Origin: Haemaphysalis longicornis
Lineage: Eukaryota; Arthropoda; Arachnida; Ixodida; Ixodidae
DNA length: 64,000 bases
NCBI GenBank assembly: GCA_013339765.2
Contig: CM023449.1
Span: 37,898,353-37,962,352, forward strand
Reading direction: 5' to 3'
The notes under the pieces are model-generated. The model saw only the letters and a program-made list of their open reading frames with translations, was not told the DNA's origin and did no database searches. Within the stretch, counting starts at the first letter, position 1. The number at the start of each line of letters is the position of its first letter. Below are positions 1 through 10,642 of the stretch, in pieces. The position numbers and the translations under genes were made by a program.

Positions 1-462
1 CACACCGTTGACATGTTAAACTCTGCGAATAACGTGGCAGTTTATTTATGGTAGAATCGTCGAACTTAAATCGTATAAACCCTCCTGAATTGCTAATGTC
101 GGAAAATAAATACGGGCGTACACATGCTGTTTCATCTTTCTTTGCACGTAAACATTGATTACTAAAATTATAAATGTTCAGTAGCTACCATACGTCACCA
201 CTTGCTGCGTTCTCGCCAAAATTTATGGTACGCAAAGAGAAAATTTATTACCGCATATTTTGCGTTTTCAATTCGAATCTTCCCCCCTTTTGCTTCTTGA
301 GTTTAAAGGAAGCGCCATTGGAAGATCTGCGGTAAAATTCCGACAAAGCGCCCCCCTGTAGGCAATCCGAGATCACCAGCGAAGTGTGGAGGGGCGCTAT
401 CCCAAAACGACACCAAAATTCGTGATGGCGGCGACAACGATCTGCCGCCAGAAAAAAAAACA
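1..462. other. No gene seen
   Basis: AT-rich sequence with no splice-bounded exon, no recognisable protein motif and no terminal repeat. One 71-codon minus-strand reading frame (248-463) is short and has no recognisable similarity, so it is not called. Confidence 0.5.
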
Positions 463-716
463 AATTACACCATCATCCCGTATGGGAACCCTGAGTAGTA
501 TGCGAAGCAGCCATGGGGTCGATTCAAATGCCCAGTAGTTTTCAGTTCGTCGTTTCCGTTAGGTTGAGGTACGTAGCTGCTATTATATTTACCGTTTTCT
601 TTCCATGGTAACTACCACACTTTTTACTTACCGGAACTACGAACTGGGAAATTGCGTTGACCCCATGGCTGCTTCGTATACTACTCAGGGTTCCCCTACG
701 AGAAGATGGTGTAATT
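463..716. repeat. Inverted repeat built from two Helentron-like left termini
   Basis: The left arm 463-520 and right arm 659-716 are near-perfect reverse complements (about 58 bp each) separated by a 138-bp loop. Each arm has the start seen at 14,049 and 37,427: an A-run, AATTACACCATC, a short G/C hairpin, then ATGCGAAGCA. The loop contains CAGTTCGTCGTTTCC, which also occurs inside the longer copies at about 14,630 and 37,760. I infer a deleted, self-inverted derivative of the Helentron-like family described below. Confidence 0.6.
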
Positions 717-724
717 TTATTGCA

Positions 725-744
725 GGGGGGGGGGGGGGGGGGGG
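725..744. repeat. Poly-G tract, 20 nt
   Basis: Uninterrupted run of 20 G directly after the right arm of the preceding inverted repeat. Confidence 0.95.
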
Positions 745-1054
745 TTAGAGTGGAGAGGCATTAAAGAGGGAGAGAAAGAGGCGTTGTACGTGGTATGAGT
801 TTGTCTTTAGGCGTTATCATCATCATGTTCAACGTAGGTGACGTCGAGCTGTGGTTGGTGTTGCGCTTTGATTATGACCGCCTTATGGTTTGTAAAATGT
901 AAAGTCAAGGACTGTTGTAGTGGATGAACCCTAAAGTTGCTGAAGATGAGGTCGATGCACGTTCCCCGGATGGTTGTGGCTGCTTGTAATCACGGCCCGC
1001 CGAGACTCGCCGACGCACGCCGCTGCCGACGACGATGATACGTCGAAGGTGCGT
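745..1054. other. No gene seen
   Basis: Purine-rich start followed by GC-rich sequence. No coding, RNA or transposon signal beyond its position between two repeat units of the Helentron-like family. Confidence 0.4.
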
Positions 1055-1194
1055 GAAGCGTGCTCGTCTCGTGCCAGTCCAGGAAGGCACCGGCAACACT
1101 GTCGCTCCAGGAGCCCTTAAAGGGGAAGCGTGCTCGTCTCGTGCCGGCCCAGGAAGACACCGGCAACACTGTCGCTCCAGGAGCCCTTAAAGGG
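1055..1194. repeat. Two tandem 70-bp units
   Basis: Unit 1 is 1055-1124 and unit 2 is 1125-1194. Both run from GAAGCGTGCTCGTCTCGTGC to CCAGGAGCCCTTAAAGGG with only a few substitutions. A diverged relative (ACTGTCACTCCGGAAGCC followed by TTTAAAAGGGG) occurs near 23,870. Confidence 0.85.
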
Positions 1195-1295
1195 TAAGAC
1201 ACCACCGGGCGTTCGCAAGCGGAGCATGCGCAGTGGGGGTGTGGACGCCGCACGGTGTAGGGAGGGACATAGCCCCGATCATGCGATGCTTCGCA
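1195..1295 (+). mobile_element. Helentron-like right terminus (fragment)
   Basis: This stretch contains CATGCGCAGT, a GTGTGGACG-type segment and the terminal hairpin GATGCTTCGCATC followed by an A-rich end. The same order occurs at the right ends of the copies ending at 14,968 and 38,100. No coding remnant remains. The family assignment rests on shared termini with copies that carry helicase or endonuclease remnants. Confidence 0.55.
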
Positions 1296-2710
1296 TCTAC
1301 AAAAGCAGAACGCACATGCACCTAACATTTTGACAAAGAATGTTAGTCATCACTCTCAAAACCATTATAAGACTCCTTAAATATTCCCAAAGAAAAACTC
1401 GCACAATTCTGCTTGAAATCCTCCCCGGTGTCCTGGTGCCCTGGCTCTAATACCTGCTAGTCAACCACGCAGGTCGCCTTCGTCCGTGCCATTCAGTGCG
1501 TTCCTGATACCACAGCCCCTTAAGCACCGTACCACAGTATCCTCGGGTACAGCGGCCCAGGCCTCAGCAACCAAACTGAGCACATACTGCTGCCAAAAGA
1601 AACAGACACCGCAAAAATAAAAGCAGAAATGGCGCGTAGAGGTCTAGCTGGTAGCAGGATTGTATTGGATTGAATTATAAACTGGCTGTGGCGCGCCAGC
1701 GTTGCCTGGGTGCAGTGAATTTCAGGGTGCGAACACTGCGGAACGAAAGGAGGGGGGGGGGGGGGGTGCGGTTTCCGGGAACATTGCGGATATTTGTAAT
1801 TGTGGATATCATCGCGGGTGGGCGGTGGTAAATAATTTTTCGGTACGTTGCCGACTGTCTCATTTCTACTCCGTTATGTTAATGTTTTCGTCCCGCAAAG
1901 TGCACTCTGCGCGCTGACACCTTTCAACACTACAAAGTGGATGCCACTGTTCTTCATTTTATGTCTTTTGTGTGTGTTCGTATTTTTCTATATAAGCACG
2001 CTGACACTCCAAATAAACTATTCTCAAAACGTTTTTCTCCGCAGTTCAAATGGATCGATGCAACTCGATTTTATATCACATGGCTGCTGTCATGACGCGT
2101 TCCGGCAGAACTCTTGTGCCCTTCAAAATAATGAGACGTGGAAATGGTTGCTGCCTTGACGCCGCCTCCGCTTTGGGAACCGTTCTTGTACAATTGTCGC
2201 TTCGGTAAAGCCCAAAACACCGCGAGCGGCAAAAATTCCTCACGAGTGACAAGATAGCCCCGTTCTAATTCTTCTGTCGGGAGATAATCGGGCGCTCTTC
2301 TGTAGTCGCGAATGCGTGAGCGCCCGGATGGGCCCAATGACAGCGACTGTGGCAGAAGAATTATCCCGGCTACGGGACGACAATCCCCCCAGCCACGCGT
2401 CAATGACGACACGAAGGATTTCCACGAGGGAATAGAAGTGCCACTCACTCATAGGGTACAAACATTGTTCGCGTTGTACAGAGAAAAAAACGGCGTGTTA
2501 AAAATACTTTAAAAAAAATAGAAAAACACACTCCCTGTTGTCACCCGGCATCCTGTAGGTAGCGCCGCCGAGAAGAGCACCTTACGGGGTCTGAGAGTGT
2601 GCGTACGCATAACTGCGAGGGTTGATTTCCCGGCTGCTTGGTAAGCCGACACTGTTTCCACCGGTGTTGTTATAAACTCTCATTCACTGAGATGGTTCCC
2701 AGCGCTGGAG
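1296..2710. other. No gene seen; contains a poly-G tract
   Basis: No splice-bounded exon or protein motif recognised. A 15-nt poly-G run lies at 1752-1766. Several overlapping reading frames of 60-125 codons exist on both strands (for example 2071-2448 minus) but none has a recognisable domain. Confidence 0.4.
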
Positions 2711-2763
2711 AAGAAACGCAGTCGCCCCACGAACGCTCAGTTTGTGGGGCGACTGCGTTTCTT
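2711..2763. repeat. Perfect 20-bp-arm hairpin
   Basis: AAGAAACGCAGTCGCCCCAC (2711-2730) is exactly reverse-complemented at 2744-2763 with a 13-nt loop. It looks like a snap-back insertion rather than a transcription terminator. Confidence 0.85.
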
Positions 2764-2833
2764 CATAGTCATCACCGCTGTAATAAACACAGTCGGCACC
2801 AATGTTTGCATTCGTTCTTGCTACTGCGATGTG

Positions 2834-3500
2834 TGTACAGTGCGCGTCAGGCTTGTCTAGGGCAAGCGAGCGCGCGGCTTCCGAGCATGCGGGCGACATC
2901 TGCTGATAGTGGCTGGGTTGGAGATAGCTTGCCATTGCGCGTGCGTGGATCTCGGACAGGGTCAGGTCGGTCGTCTTATAGCATGGGACCCTCAAACTTT
3001 GAGATGCCACGCCCCGCAAGGGGCGCTTTTATTCTGCAGTGCCAATCGTAGGCGGTGGCACGGGGTAAGCGCGTAATTTGACGCGATGCGTTGTCAGTGC
3101 AGCCGTTACGTAATCGCACAAAAGGTTCGACAGAAGCGCTGCAGTGCATTCTTGTTGCGTGCTTTTCGTTTACTGAACGTAAGATTCAGAAGATTAGCGC
3201 AGGTCGTTTTGTATTATTGTGTAACCGCCTGCTGGGTTAGTGCACCGCGTCGAACGACGCAGACTATCCGTCCTGTCAACGCTCGCGGCTGCCACTGTGA
3301 AAGACAAGCGCCCCTCGAGGGTGGTGGCGTCTGCAAATTCGAGCGGCACATGCGAAACGACGACCGGCCTGACCCTGCCCGAGATCGGCGCACGCGCAAT
3401 GGCAAGCTATCTCCAACCCAGCCGCTATCAGCAGATGTCGCCAGCACGCTCCCAAGCCGCGCGCTCGCTTGCCCTAGACAAGCCTGACGCGCACTGTACA
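2834..3500. mobile_element. Foldback-type element with about 200-bp inverted arms
   Basis: The left arm begins TGTACAGTGCGCGTCAGGCT at 2834. The right arm is its reverse complement, ending ...GCGCACTGTACA at 3500. The arms (about 2834-3030 and 3300-3500) are highly similar, with scattered substitutions and small indels. The roughly 270-bp centre has no recognisable coding sequence. The long, conserved arms suggest a non-autonomous foldback DNA element or a MITE dimer. No clear target duplication was found. Confidence 0.7.
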
Positions 3501-3510
3501 TACAAATGAC

Positions 3511-3969
3511 GTGCATGTAGGTTTGTATCCCTCTACGCATTTGTTTTCATTAGACAGATCAAAGGCACCGACGGATGACGTTGATTATGGGCAGAACTTG
3601 TTTCTTTTTTCAACCCTGTTTATAACGCTGAATTTCTTCTTCTCAAATGAACTTTTCTTTATGCATCGTGAAACCTATGACATGCCTCAAATTCAATTTC
3701 TGTGGGGTGGACGATTTGTTTACCCAATTTTACATAAAAGAGCGTTATTGGTATGCATGGATCATTTCTATGTAAATCTGCACGTAAAATATTTATCAGT
3801 CTATGTATATGGCGCAACAAGCTCCGAGGATTTTGAGTCTGATGTATTTGCAAAGGAATTAGAGAGACACATAGTTGTCAGCTATCGTAACGCACTTGGA
3901 GAGGTAATGCAGGCTGAAAAAAAAGACGCCTGCACAGAAAAACAACGTGTCCTACCTAATTTCTATTAA
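3511..3969 (+). CDS. Unrecognised 152-codon reading frame
   Basis: Open from ATG at 3511 to TAA at 3967. The translation has a hydrophobic, Phe/Leu-rich N-terminal third and a mixed, more globular-looking remainder containing GGRFVYP and an acidic region. There are no repeats and no recognised catalytic motif. It starts just after the foldback element. No good 5' splice acceptor or promoter is evident, so it may be a chance frame or a worn exon. No function is assigned. Confidence 0.2.
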   Translation: MHVGLYPSTHLFSLDRSKAPTDDVDYGQNLFLFSTLFITLNFFFSNELFFMHRETYDMPQIQFLWGGRFVYPILHKRALLVCMDHFYVNLHVKYLSVYVYGATSSEDFESDVFAKELERHIVVSYRNALGEVMQAEKKDACTEKQRVLPNFY

Positions 3970-6900
3970 GGAACTCGTCGGAGACAGGACACATAAAACG
4001 AAATAGTTGTCGCAGCACTTTTACTCCAGATCTATTTATAAAATATTTAGGCCGCCAGAAAATAAAAAATCGCTGCCGTGGAAACGGCATTTCTTGAATG
4101 TGGCTGGTTGCATAGAACGAAAGCAAAGAAAAATGGCAAGAAAACCACGTAAAAGGAATAAAACTGTGAACGAAGGTACTCAATGTGTATAATGTCTCCT
4201 TAACCTGCTAAAGACGGCACCGGGCTTAATGGTACTTCGAGTTCGAATGTGACCTCTACGTGATCGCATTTTATTTATACTGCACGACACCTTTCACTTG
4301 GAACATTTACCTTGTCAGAAGGGATTACCAGGAAGAAATTCTATGAATTAGCTTGTCTTTTCATGCGACGCCAGGTTACCATCGAAAGCCACAAAAGTTC
4401 GCTTTGGGTGCTAGATTGTTCAGTCTTGAATTTAAATTCAGTTTGTGTGGGCGGGTCAGTGAAACCCATACACTAACGTACGCTCTGTTCCTTCCCTGTC
4501 CCTGTCACTCGTCTAAGCATGCAGAGCGCTAAATATGAAGTCACTAGCGTCAGAGCATTGGAGTCCGGTTAAAGCAAGGTGACTGCAAGCGATATTTTGA
4601 GTTCCCAAAGTGCAGCAAATGTTGATAAATAAAACAAACTCTGAGTTTCCCTAATTTCTGCGGAGGAACAAAAACGTGCAGTCGCGTTTCACCATTCTTA
4701 ACTGAATCACGCTTTTTACGCCACACGGCATTTTGTGTTCTGCTCCTTGTGTATCTGTGAGCACGTATACAACGACATAAACATATTCGACCGGACATCC
4801 CAAAGGAGCTGTGAAAATAGCGATGGTGACGTGTTAACTTGACAAAAGTCGTAGAATTGCTTCCCTTATTTCGCTTTCTCTCGGTCGACCTATGGCGACG
4901 TATAGAAGTGCAAAGCTCCAAATTAGTGGGCTTTTTGGTCAAAACGCCAAACTCTTCATGGCGCAATTTGTTGCAGCGTTGTTGCTGTTGTCTACCATTT
5001 AGGGCCCACATGTTTTATAAAATTATCCTCGAGCCTACGCGCATATAAGATGAAAGCACCGAAAGTAGTCAACAAAACGCAGTCCCTAGTTTCGAAAATC
5101 CCCTCCATCCACGCTCAAGCAAGCTGCGATGCCTTTTAATCTTTATAGCCACTTCTGCAAAAGGAAGAGGCAGGCTGAATAGGATCACGGCTTAAAGTTC
5201 TTGTAGAAATTTGCGGCAAACCTTTTGCAAGGTTTGTTAATAAAATCCGCACATCGTTTTCTATCGCTGTACACAACTAAGGAATGATGAAAGAGCGAGG
5301 CAACGCCTCACTAAACCTCCCGCACCCGACGAACAGAAACAGCAACGCATTTTGCACGCTGCGTCAGTTTCAGTGGCGTCGAACATCCTGCGAGCGTACA
5401 AGTTGTCACAGGTCACGTCTCGGGTCAACAACAACTCGGTGATGGAAAGGCAATGAGCGGCATGTGAGCGCTTCGGTGAGCGTGAAGGCAGCGTCCCTCC
5501 TACTCCCCCTTCCCCCCCCCCCCCCTTTTTCTGGCAGGCTATGTCTGGACGCGGAGAAGCTGGCCGCAAACCGTATATACGTGCTCGTTTGAGTGCGCGC
5601 TTGTGGGTCTGTTTATGCGCATAGAAACTTTGTTAGGCGTGAGTAAAGTGCTGCCATGCCAGCCCGTGCTAGGTAAAGTTTCTGTTGAGATCAGCAGAAA
5701 AAAGCGATATAACGGGCAGGCATACAGAACTCAAGGTGTCAATAGTCGTTTTGTAAAATTTATCGTGTTCTGCGGTTAACGGCTTTCACTACATAGCCTT
5801 TTATACGTTGACTTACATATCTAGACAAAGAAAATCAAGTTTGATAAACGGTAAGTTTGGGTAGTTCAGTACGAAGTTCTGTAGTTTTGAGCCAACTTTA
5901 AAATCTGTTTTCTCTATAGTCTTGTTGATGACATTGTTTGTCGAGATGGCACGAAACACGCTATTTAGTGGAATAATTAAAAATTTGCTGAAATTGTTTC
6001 ATTTCTCAAAGAATAAACCATCGTATCCTGCCGGACAAACGCTTGGTGCACTAAAACCACCAAACCTTTTGAATATAACAAACTTGTGTTTTGTTTTCAT
6101 GGCCAATTTAAAGGCAACACTGATCCTCCAAAGTGCAGTCATATATAAATTGAACGAGCCTGATTTTAATTTTTTGTGACTCTCGAACTTCTACGATATG
6201 TCATCTCGAAAAAACAAGTACAATCGTATTCAAGTTTAAGACCCGGAGCTCAAGGCTGTAATAAGGTGAATGGTGATAAAGGGACACAGAATAATTCCAA
6301 TATTTGAACGACTCTCGAACCTTTACCGCTATATTACTCGTCCAACATACGACCCTCTTTCTCACTTCCGTCACGATAGAAAAATACCCGCGCAGACGTG
6401 AACCAAACACGCGACTACGTATAGCCGAAACTTTAGCTATGGAGCCACCGTGTTGAGCGAGCAAACGGGGCCGTATAATTGCCTGACTGCGCTGCATTGT
6501 CCCGCTATCGTAACTACCAACTAGCCCCCGTGGTGCTGTGGAGAGTAACACACGTTAGCCGAAATAAATTGATAGCGATAACGCAAGCGCTGTGATTAGC
6601 CACCACCCTTCTTCGCATCAGCAAAGTCGCGCCTGCGCAGACAGAGCCTATTTTGCTTCAGACGCCCTTACCGTGCTGGGCGTGAATATCGTGCTGCTGT
6701 ATGCTTCGTTTAGTTTTGTACGCGCCTGTAGATTTCGGAAAGCCCCGAGCAGCTTGAGGGGACGTCTTGCCAGCGACCGGCGGAGTGTGACCTTGACTCG
6801 GACGGGCTGCTCAACGAACGAACCTCCCGCTGGACTCTAGAGGTTAGGGTGCATCGGCAGTGGAGTGTGGGAATCGACGCCTCTGCAGTGTGCATTCGGC

Positions 6901-7221
6901 AACCATCGGCAGTGGAACTGGAAACATCTGTGGCGGCCCCCGTGACATCCTGTCGTTAACCGAGGACGCCCAAAGCATCGCCGTCTTCAGGCTTCCAGGT
7001 AGGTGATACCTTTTAGCGCGCACACGATTGTCGCAACAGGTGTTTCTTTTAAGCTACTGCGCACCCATACGCGTTGTGCGCGCCTGAAAGCCTATTCCGT
7101 GGAATGCATGCTTGATTCGTCAGCGCCCCTTCACGGGGGACCTTGAGTAACCTTGGCGACGGTATTGGCGACACCGCGGACCCCGAGCCCCCAAAAGTAG
7201 GTTGTAATCTACCGTGACGAC
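3970..7221. other. No confident gene
   Basis: Mixed-composition sequence with several short reading frames, the longest being 153 codons on the minus strand (4550-5011) without a recognisable domain. A poly-C tract of 14 nt lies at 5512-5525. The stretch at 6860-7221 immediately precedes the LINE ORF1 remnant and may be its 5' untranslated region. This is inferred from position only. Confidence 0.4.
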
Positions 7222-8850
7222 GTGTGTAGAGGTGGAGGCGCCGCGGGTAAGAAAACACGAATGGTGGCGGCCGGTTTTGTGGTCAATCTCCGACCGATAG
7301 GCTCCCTTTCTGTTTACCAACCAGGGACTTCCCCGGCCTCTTCTGCTATTAGGGTAAGGCTGCTGAAGAATGTACCCCCGTTTCCTGGTCTATACTATAG
7401 CGGATGGTACTTTCTAACGCCCCCCCCCCCCCCCCAAAGGGGCTGCACCGAAGTATCTTTTCTCCCTTTGTCAACCTCTAGCTTTCCTGAAGCGGATAAT
7501 TACTCCCGATTTCTTGCCATAGAATCCCTCAATCCCTCCTGCATCGCAGTCAGTCTTCTTGATTGCAAAATATCTTGAAGCTGTAATTGAAACATCGTAT
7601 AAAGCTATAAAACAAAGGACTGATGAAGTCCTTGTCAAGGTAAACGAGAAACAGCAGGCCATAAAGCTCCTAGCACAAACTCGAATGTTTGATCTGGACA
7701 TCAGGGTCACACCCCACCGGAGCCTCAACAGCTCGCAGGGTGTGATCTCTGAGCCAGGTCTGCTGAACGATACAGATGCGGACCCCTTGAGGGCTTAAAG
7801 GATCTCCTTGAAGGATCTCCTTGAAGGAGCAGGGTGTCATGGCCGTGAGGCGCATCACCATCTGCAGAGACAAGAAAATTCCCACCCTGACATCATCCTG
7901 ACCTTTGACCGTTCGGCACTTCCACAATATATAAATTGTGCATGATTTATCCGGTGCTCGATCCGTCCTTACATGCCGAACCCACGGCAGTGCCAGTGGT
8001 TCGGGCACTGTATAAACTCTTGCCGTGGCCGAACAACCTGCGCAAAATGCGCGGGTGGCACAAGATCACCCCACTGACAATTGTAGATCCGACACTCTTT
8101 TTCGTGGGAACTGCCGGGGACCGCATGGGTCATACCCCCGCACTTCTGAAAAAGTACAATTCGAAAAAAAGATATTAACATCAAGATCACCGAGAACATC
8201 ACCTTCCCAGAGGCTGACAAGAGGTTCGCCTCTTTCCCTCCGGGGAAGTACGCCGACGCAGCTTGCCGGGGTGTGGAGCAGCGTCTGGTTTTGGCGACGA
8301 CCAAGGTCAGCGTATCTGATCTAAGCCCGCCCCTGCCCGCCGCTGGGTTGTCTACGGCAGCCCAAGCAGTCACCACACCACTTGCTGAGTCAGCAGCGGC
8401 TTTGGAGGCACAGTCCCTGTCGGGACCGATGCCGCTCCTGTCCCTTCTTCCCGGCCTCCAGTACACTGGATGCTGCCCGTCTGCTGTACTGGATGCTGCT
8501 GTACTGGATGCTGTACTGGATGGCGCCCATCCAGTACACTGGATGGGCACTTGGGGCCCCGCATGGGCTCCCACCCCCGCCGCCGCACCGCCCGTGCCGC
8601 CTGTGGCGTTCCTGAGCCCTCGGCGGGTGCGGCTCCAGCAAAGGGCACATTAAAGGGTGCTAAATACAAGGGGCCCGGTCCGACGGGCACCGCTAGGACA
8701 TCCGACGACGAGATGGACGTTACACCATTCTTGCCAGCGACGCTGGGGAAGGAACAGGTCCCTTCGTCAAAACCCACAGAGAAGCCAGAAAAAACCCCTC
8801 CGAGAATAACAGCCCCGAAAGTCCTTACATATATTATCCCACTCCAGTAG
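7222..8850 (+). pseudogene. LINE ORF1 (gag-like RNA-binding protein), degenerate
   Basis: The reading frame is broken by frameshifts. An N-terminal part (to about 7550) crosses a 16-nt poly-C (7420-7435). The next part is open from 7559 and includes KYLEAVIETSYKAIKQRTDE and later RVTPHRSLNSSQGVISE. Conceptual residues further on (about 8040-8150) retain DHPTDNCRS and NCRGPHGSY, worn CCHC zinc-knuckle spacing. INIKITENITFPEA and KYADAACRGVE follow at 8173-8280. I recognise this order as the ORF1 of I-type LINEs common in ticks. The C-terminal part is Pro/Ala-rich and contains a minisatellite. It would bind LINE RNA; here it is dead. Confidence 0.6.
8458..8550. repeat. Short minisatellite around GCTGTACTGGAT
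   Basis: CTGTACTGGATG-like units recur four or five times within the LINE ORF1 tail. The last units are inverted (ATCCAGTACACTGGAT), giving local dyad symmetry. Confidence 0.8.
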
Positions 8851-8871
8851 CTCTTAACACTCGAAATGGGA

Positions 8872-9045
8872 AGAGAAAATATTTTTCAATGGAACTGCAG
8901 AAGCCTTCTTAATATTCTTGACTATGAGTTCGAGATTTTGCATGCTAATCAGCCAAGTGTAAATTGTGTCCAAGAAACACATCAGAACTCCAATAACACA
9001 AATTTCTTGAATAGTTATATGGCATTCAGATTCCGCCACGAATAA
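8872..9045 (+). pseudogene. LINE ORF2 endonuclease N-terminus (truncated)
   Basis: Directly after the ORF1 remnant, the frame reads IFQWNCRSLLNN and then VNCVQETHQNS before a stop near 9043. IxxWNCRS and QET(H/W) are the first two conserved blocks of the apurinic-type endonuclease of I/R1/Jockey LINEs, with Glu and Asn metal-site residues. Only about 55 codons remain. Spacing to ORF1 is normal for a two-ORF LINE. Confidence 0.6.
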
Positions 9046-9817
9046 TTCGAATTACTCGCCACCGCGACGGCAGCATGGTGCCTCGCCCCCGACTAGAGAA
9101 ACGCTCCCGCTGCCTTCACACGAGGCTGCTTCGCCTCTGGAAAGGAGAGAAGAACGGAACGAGAGGCTGAATCGAGAAAAAGCAATCTAAAACACCAATA
9201 ACATACCTTTTTGTAAGAAGTTTCTTTCAGGACTACGTCGAAGTGGACGCGAGATCAGGGTAGGAGTGTGCTGACGGATGGGTTAGACGCGCAAAACCTG
9301 TCGCTGCCAAAGACCACGGGGAAGGGGCGAAGTATACGTGAAAAGGAGGCGTTACACTACATTCACCTGTTACACAAAAAAGTGCTGACTTACGCATTCA
9401 AGGATTAGAGGCGGGCCGATCAATAGCTGACATTTTCACGACGCTAATTGCTGACATGCTCTACTGCTCCTCCATGGTATTGCGCAATTTCTGTTCTACA
9501 CTCTCGTTAGTTCGAACTTTCATTATTTCGAACTTCGTGGCGGCCTCTTGCAGTTTTAATTAACGAGCTTTTACTGTAATTGTTCGATCTTCTGAATCTG
9601 GGCCCTCTTACCTATGCGGTGGACGCGTTCGATGTCACCGGCTTGTACCTCGAGGTGCGTGGAAAAAACTCTTGAACTGTATCTCCTAGACTTCCTTGTC
9701 GGTGTCAAGAAGGCGTTTAACGATTAGGTGGTTTCTCGTCATCCTGTTATCGTAGTGATCTACTGAATCAACAAGTTCTTCATCTATGGGAGCGTAAAAT
9801 CGCAATCACCGACCAAA
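9046..9817. other. No gene; single pogo-type end and a short ORF1-like scrap
   Basis: At 9548-9577 the strand ends ...TTAATTAACGAGCTTTTACTGTA, the reverse complement of a TACAGTAAAAGCTCGTTAAT terminus typical of TA-inserting pogo/mariner elements; I did not find its partner with certainty. On the minus strand at 9590-9690 the frame reads DIERVHRIGKRAQ, a motif often seen in L1-type ORF1 proteins. It is too short to call. Confidence 0.3.
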
Positions 9818-9960
9818 TCAGAATAAAATGTCCGACGTTCCGTAGCTCCTACAAAGAACCCGTAGGGGCTCCGATACGTCACATTTTAGGGGCGATAGTC
9901 CTCTTGCTCGGTCCCTGTCCCGTCCCTCGTTGCTGCTGTACACGGCACCACGATGATGAT

Positions 9961-10294
9961 TGTGGCAGGATCCCCCTAGGGATTGGCCAACCAAAGATTG
10001 GCCGAAGAGGTCAAAACGTTCAACGCGTTCGTTGCTACCCAACAAGGAGGAGAGGAAAAACAAGAGGTTGTCGTTCGTCGCCTGCGAGCTCAAGACACGT
10101 ACCGGGGGTACGCGACCCAAGACGCTCTGCAGAAGGCGACGGCCAAGGTGGCTAAAATGTCACACACCGAATTCGCCAACTTACTCATGGAGATTCTCAT
10201 CGTCCCAAACAAGCCCTACATAATCACCACAAACATCGACGTCGTCGACGGGCTTGTCAACGGAGCGGTGGGAAGTCTCAAGCTGTACGAGTGA
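9961..10294 (+). pseudogene. Helitron/Helentron Pif1-like helicase fragment
   Basis: A 103-codon frame (9983-10294) ends with ITTNIDVVDGLVNGAVG, the conserved block near the C-terminal part of Pif1-family helicases of Helitrons. The upstream part is helical and charged with no stop. The rest of the helicase and the Rep domain are absent. CCTAGGGATTGGCCAACCAAAGA upstream recurs inverted near 14,480-14,510, beside another helicase fragment, linking the two copies. Known role of the family: unwinding during rolling-circle transposition. Here it is a truncated relic. Confidence 0.7.
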
Positions 10295-10307
10295 GGAGTG
10301 GTGGTCT

Positions 10308-10440
10308 TGCGCGGCGGCGCCCGGTTTCGATCCCTCGACTCTCTGGCGCGACGGGAACTACGTTGCGCAATTCCCACTGCGCTACAAACCGAGACGCGAG
10401 CACGGCTACGAACGCGCCTTATGTCCTTCATTATTCAGAT
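10308..10440 (-). ncRNA. tRNA-like pol III unit inside a Helentron fragment
   Basis: Read on the minus strand, an A box TAGCGCAGTGGG (10373-10384) and a B box GATCGAAAC (10324-10332) match the pol III consensus, followed by GGGCGCCGCC. The same unit is present at 14.75, 20.08 and 37.86 kb. It is not a tRNA gene: I could not see a full cloverleaf or discriminator. Confidence 0.5.
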
Positions 10441-10542
10441 GTTGGGCGCCGTCAAGAAGACCTATAACAATGTTTCGCGGTTTCATCGATAAGCATTTAG
10501 CTTCGCCCCTCTCATCATCATTCACTTCGTGGAGATGGAGGG

Positions 10543-10642
10543 NNNNNNNNNNNNNNNNNNNNNNNNNNNNNNNNNNNNNNNNNNNNNNNNNNNNNNNNNN
10601 NNNNNNNNNNNNNNNNNNNNNNNNNNNNNNNNNNNNNNNNNN
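10543..10642. other. Assembly gap (100 N)
   Basis: Exactly 100 N, the usual placeholder for a scaffold gap of unknown length. It lies between the Helentron fragment and a LINE, so their distance and the LINE 5' part are unknown. Confidence 0.99.

Noticed and set aside
4550..5011. 153-codon minus-strand frame
   Set aside because: No recognisable domain, Arg/His/Lys-rich, no splice or promoter context.
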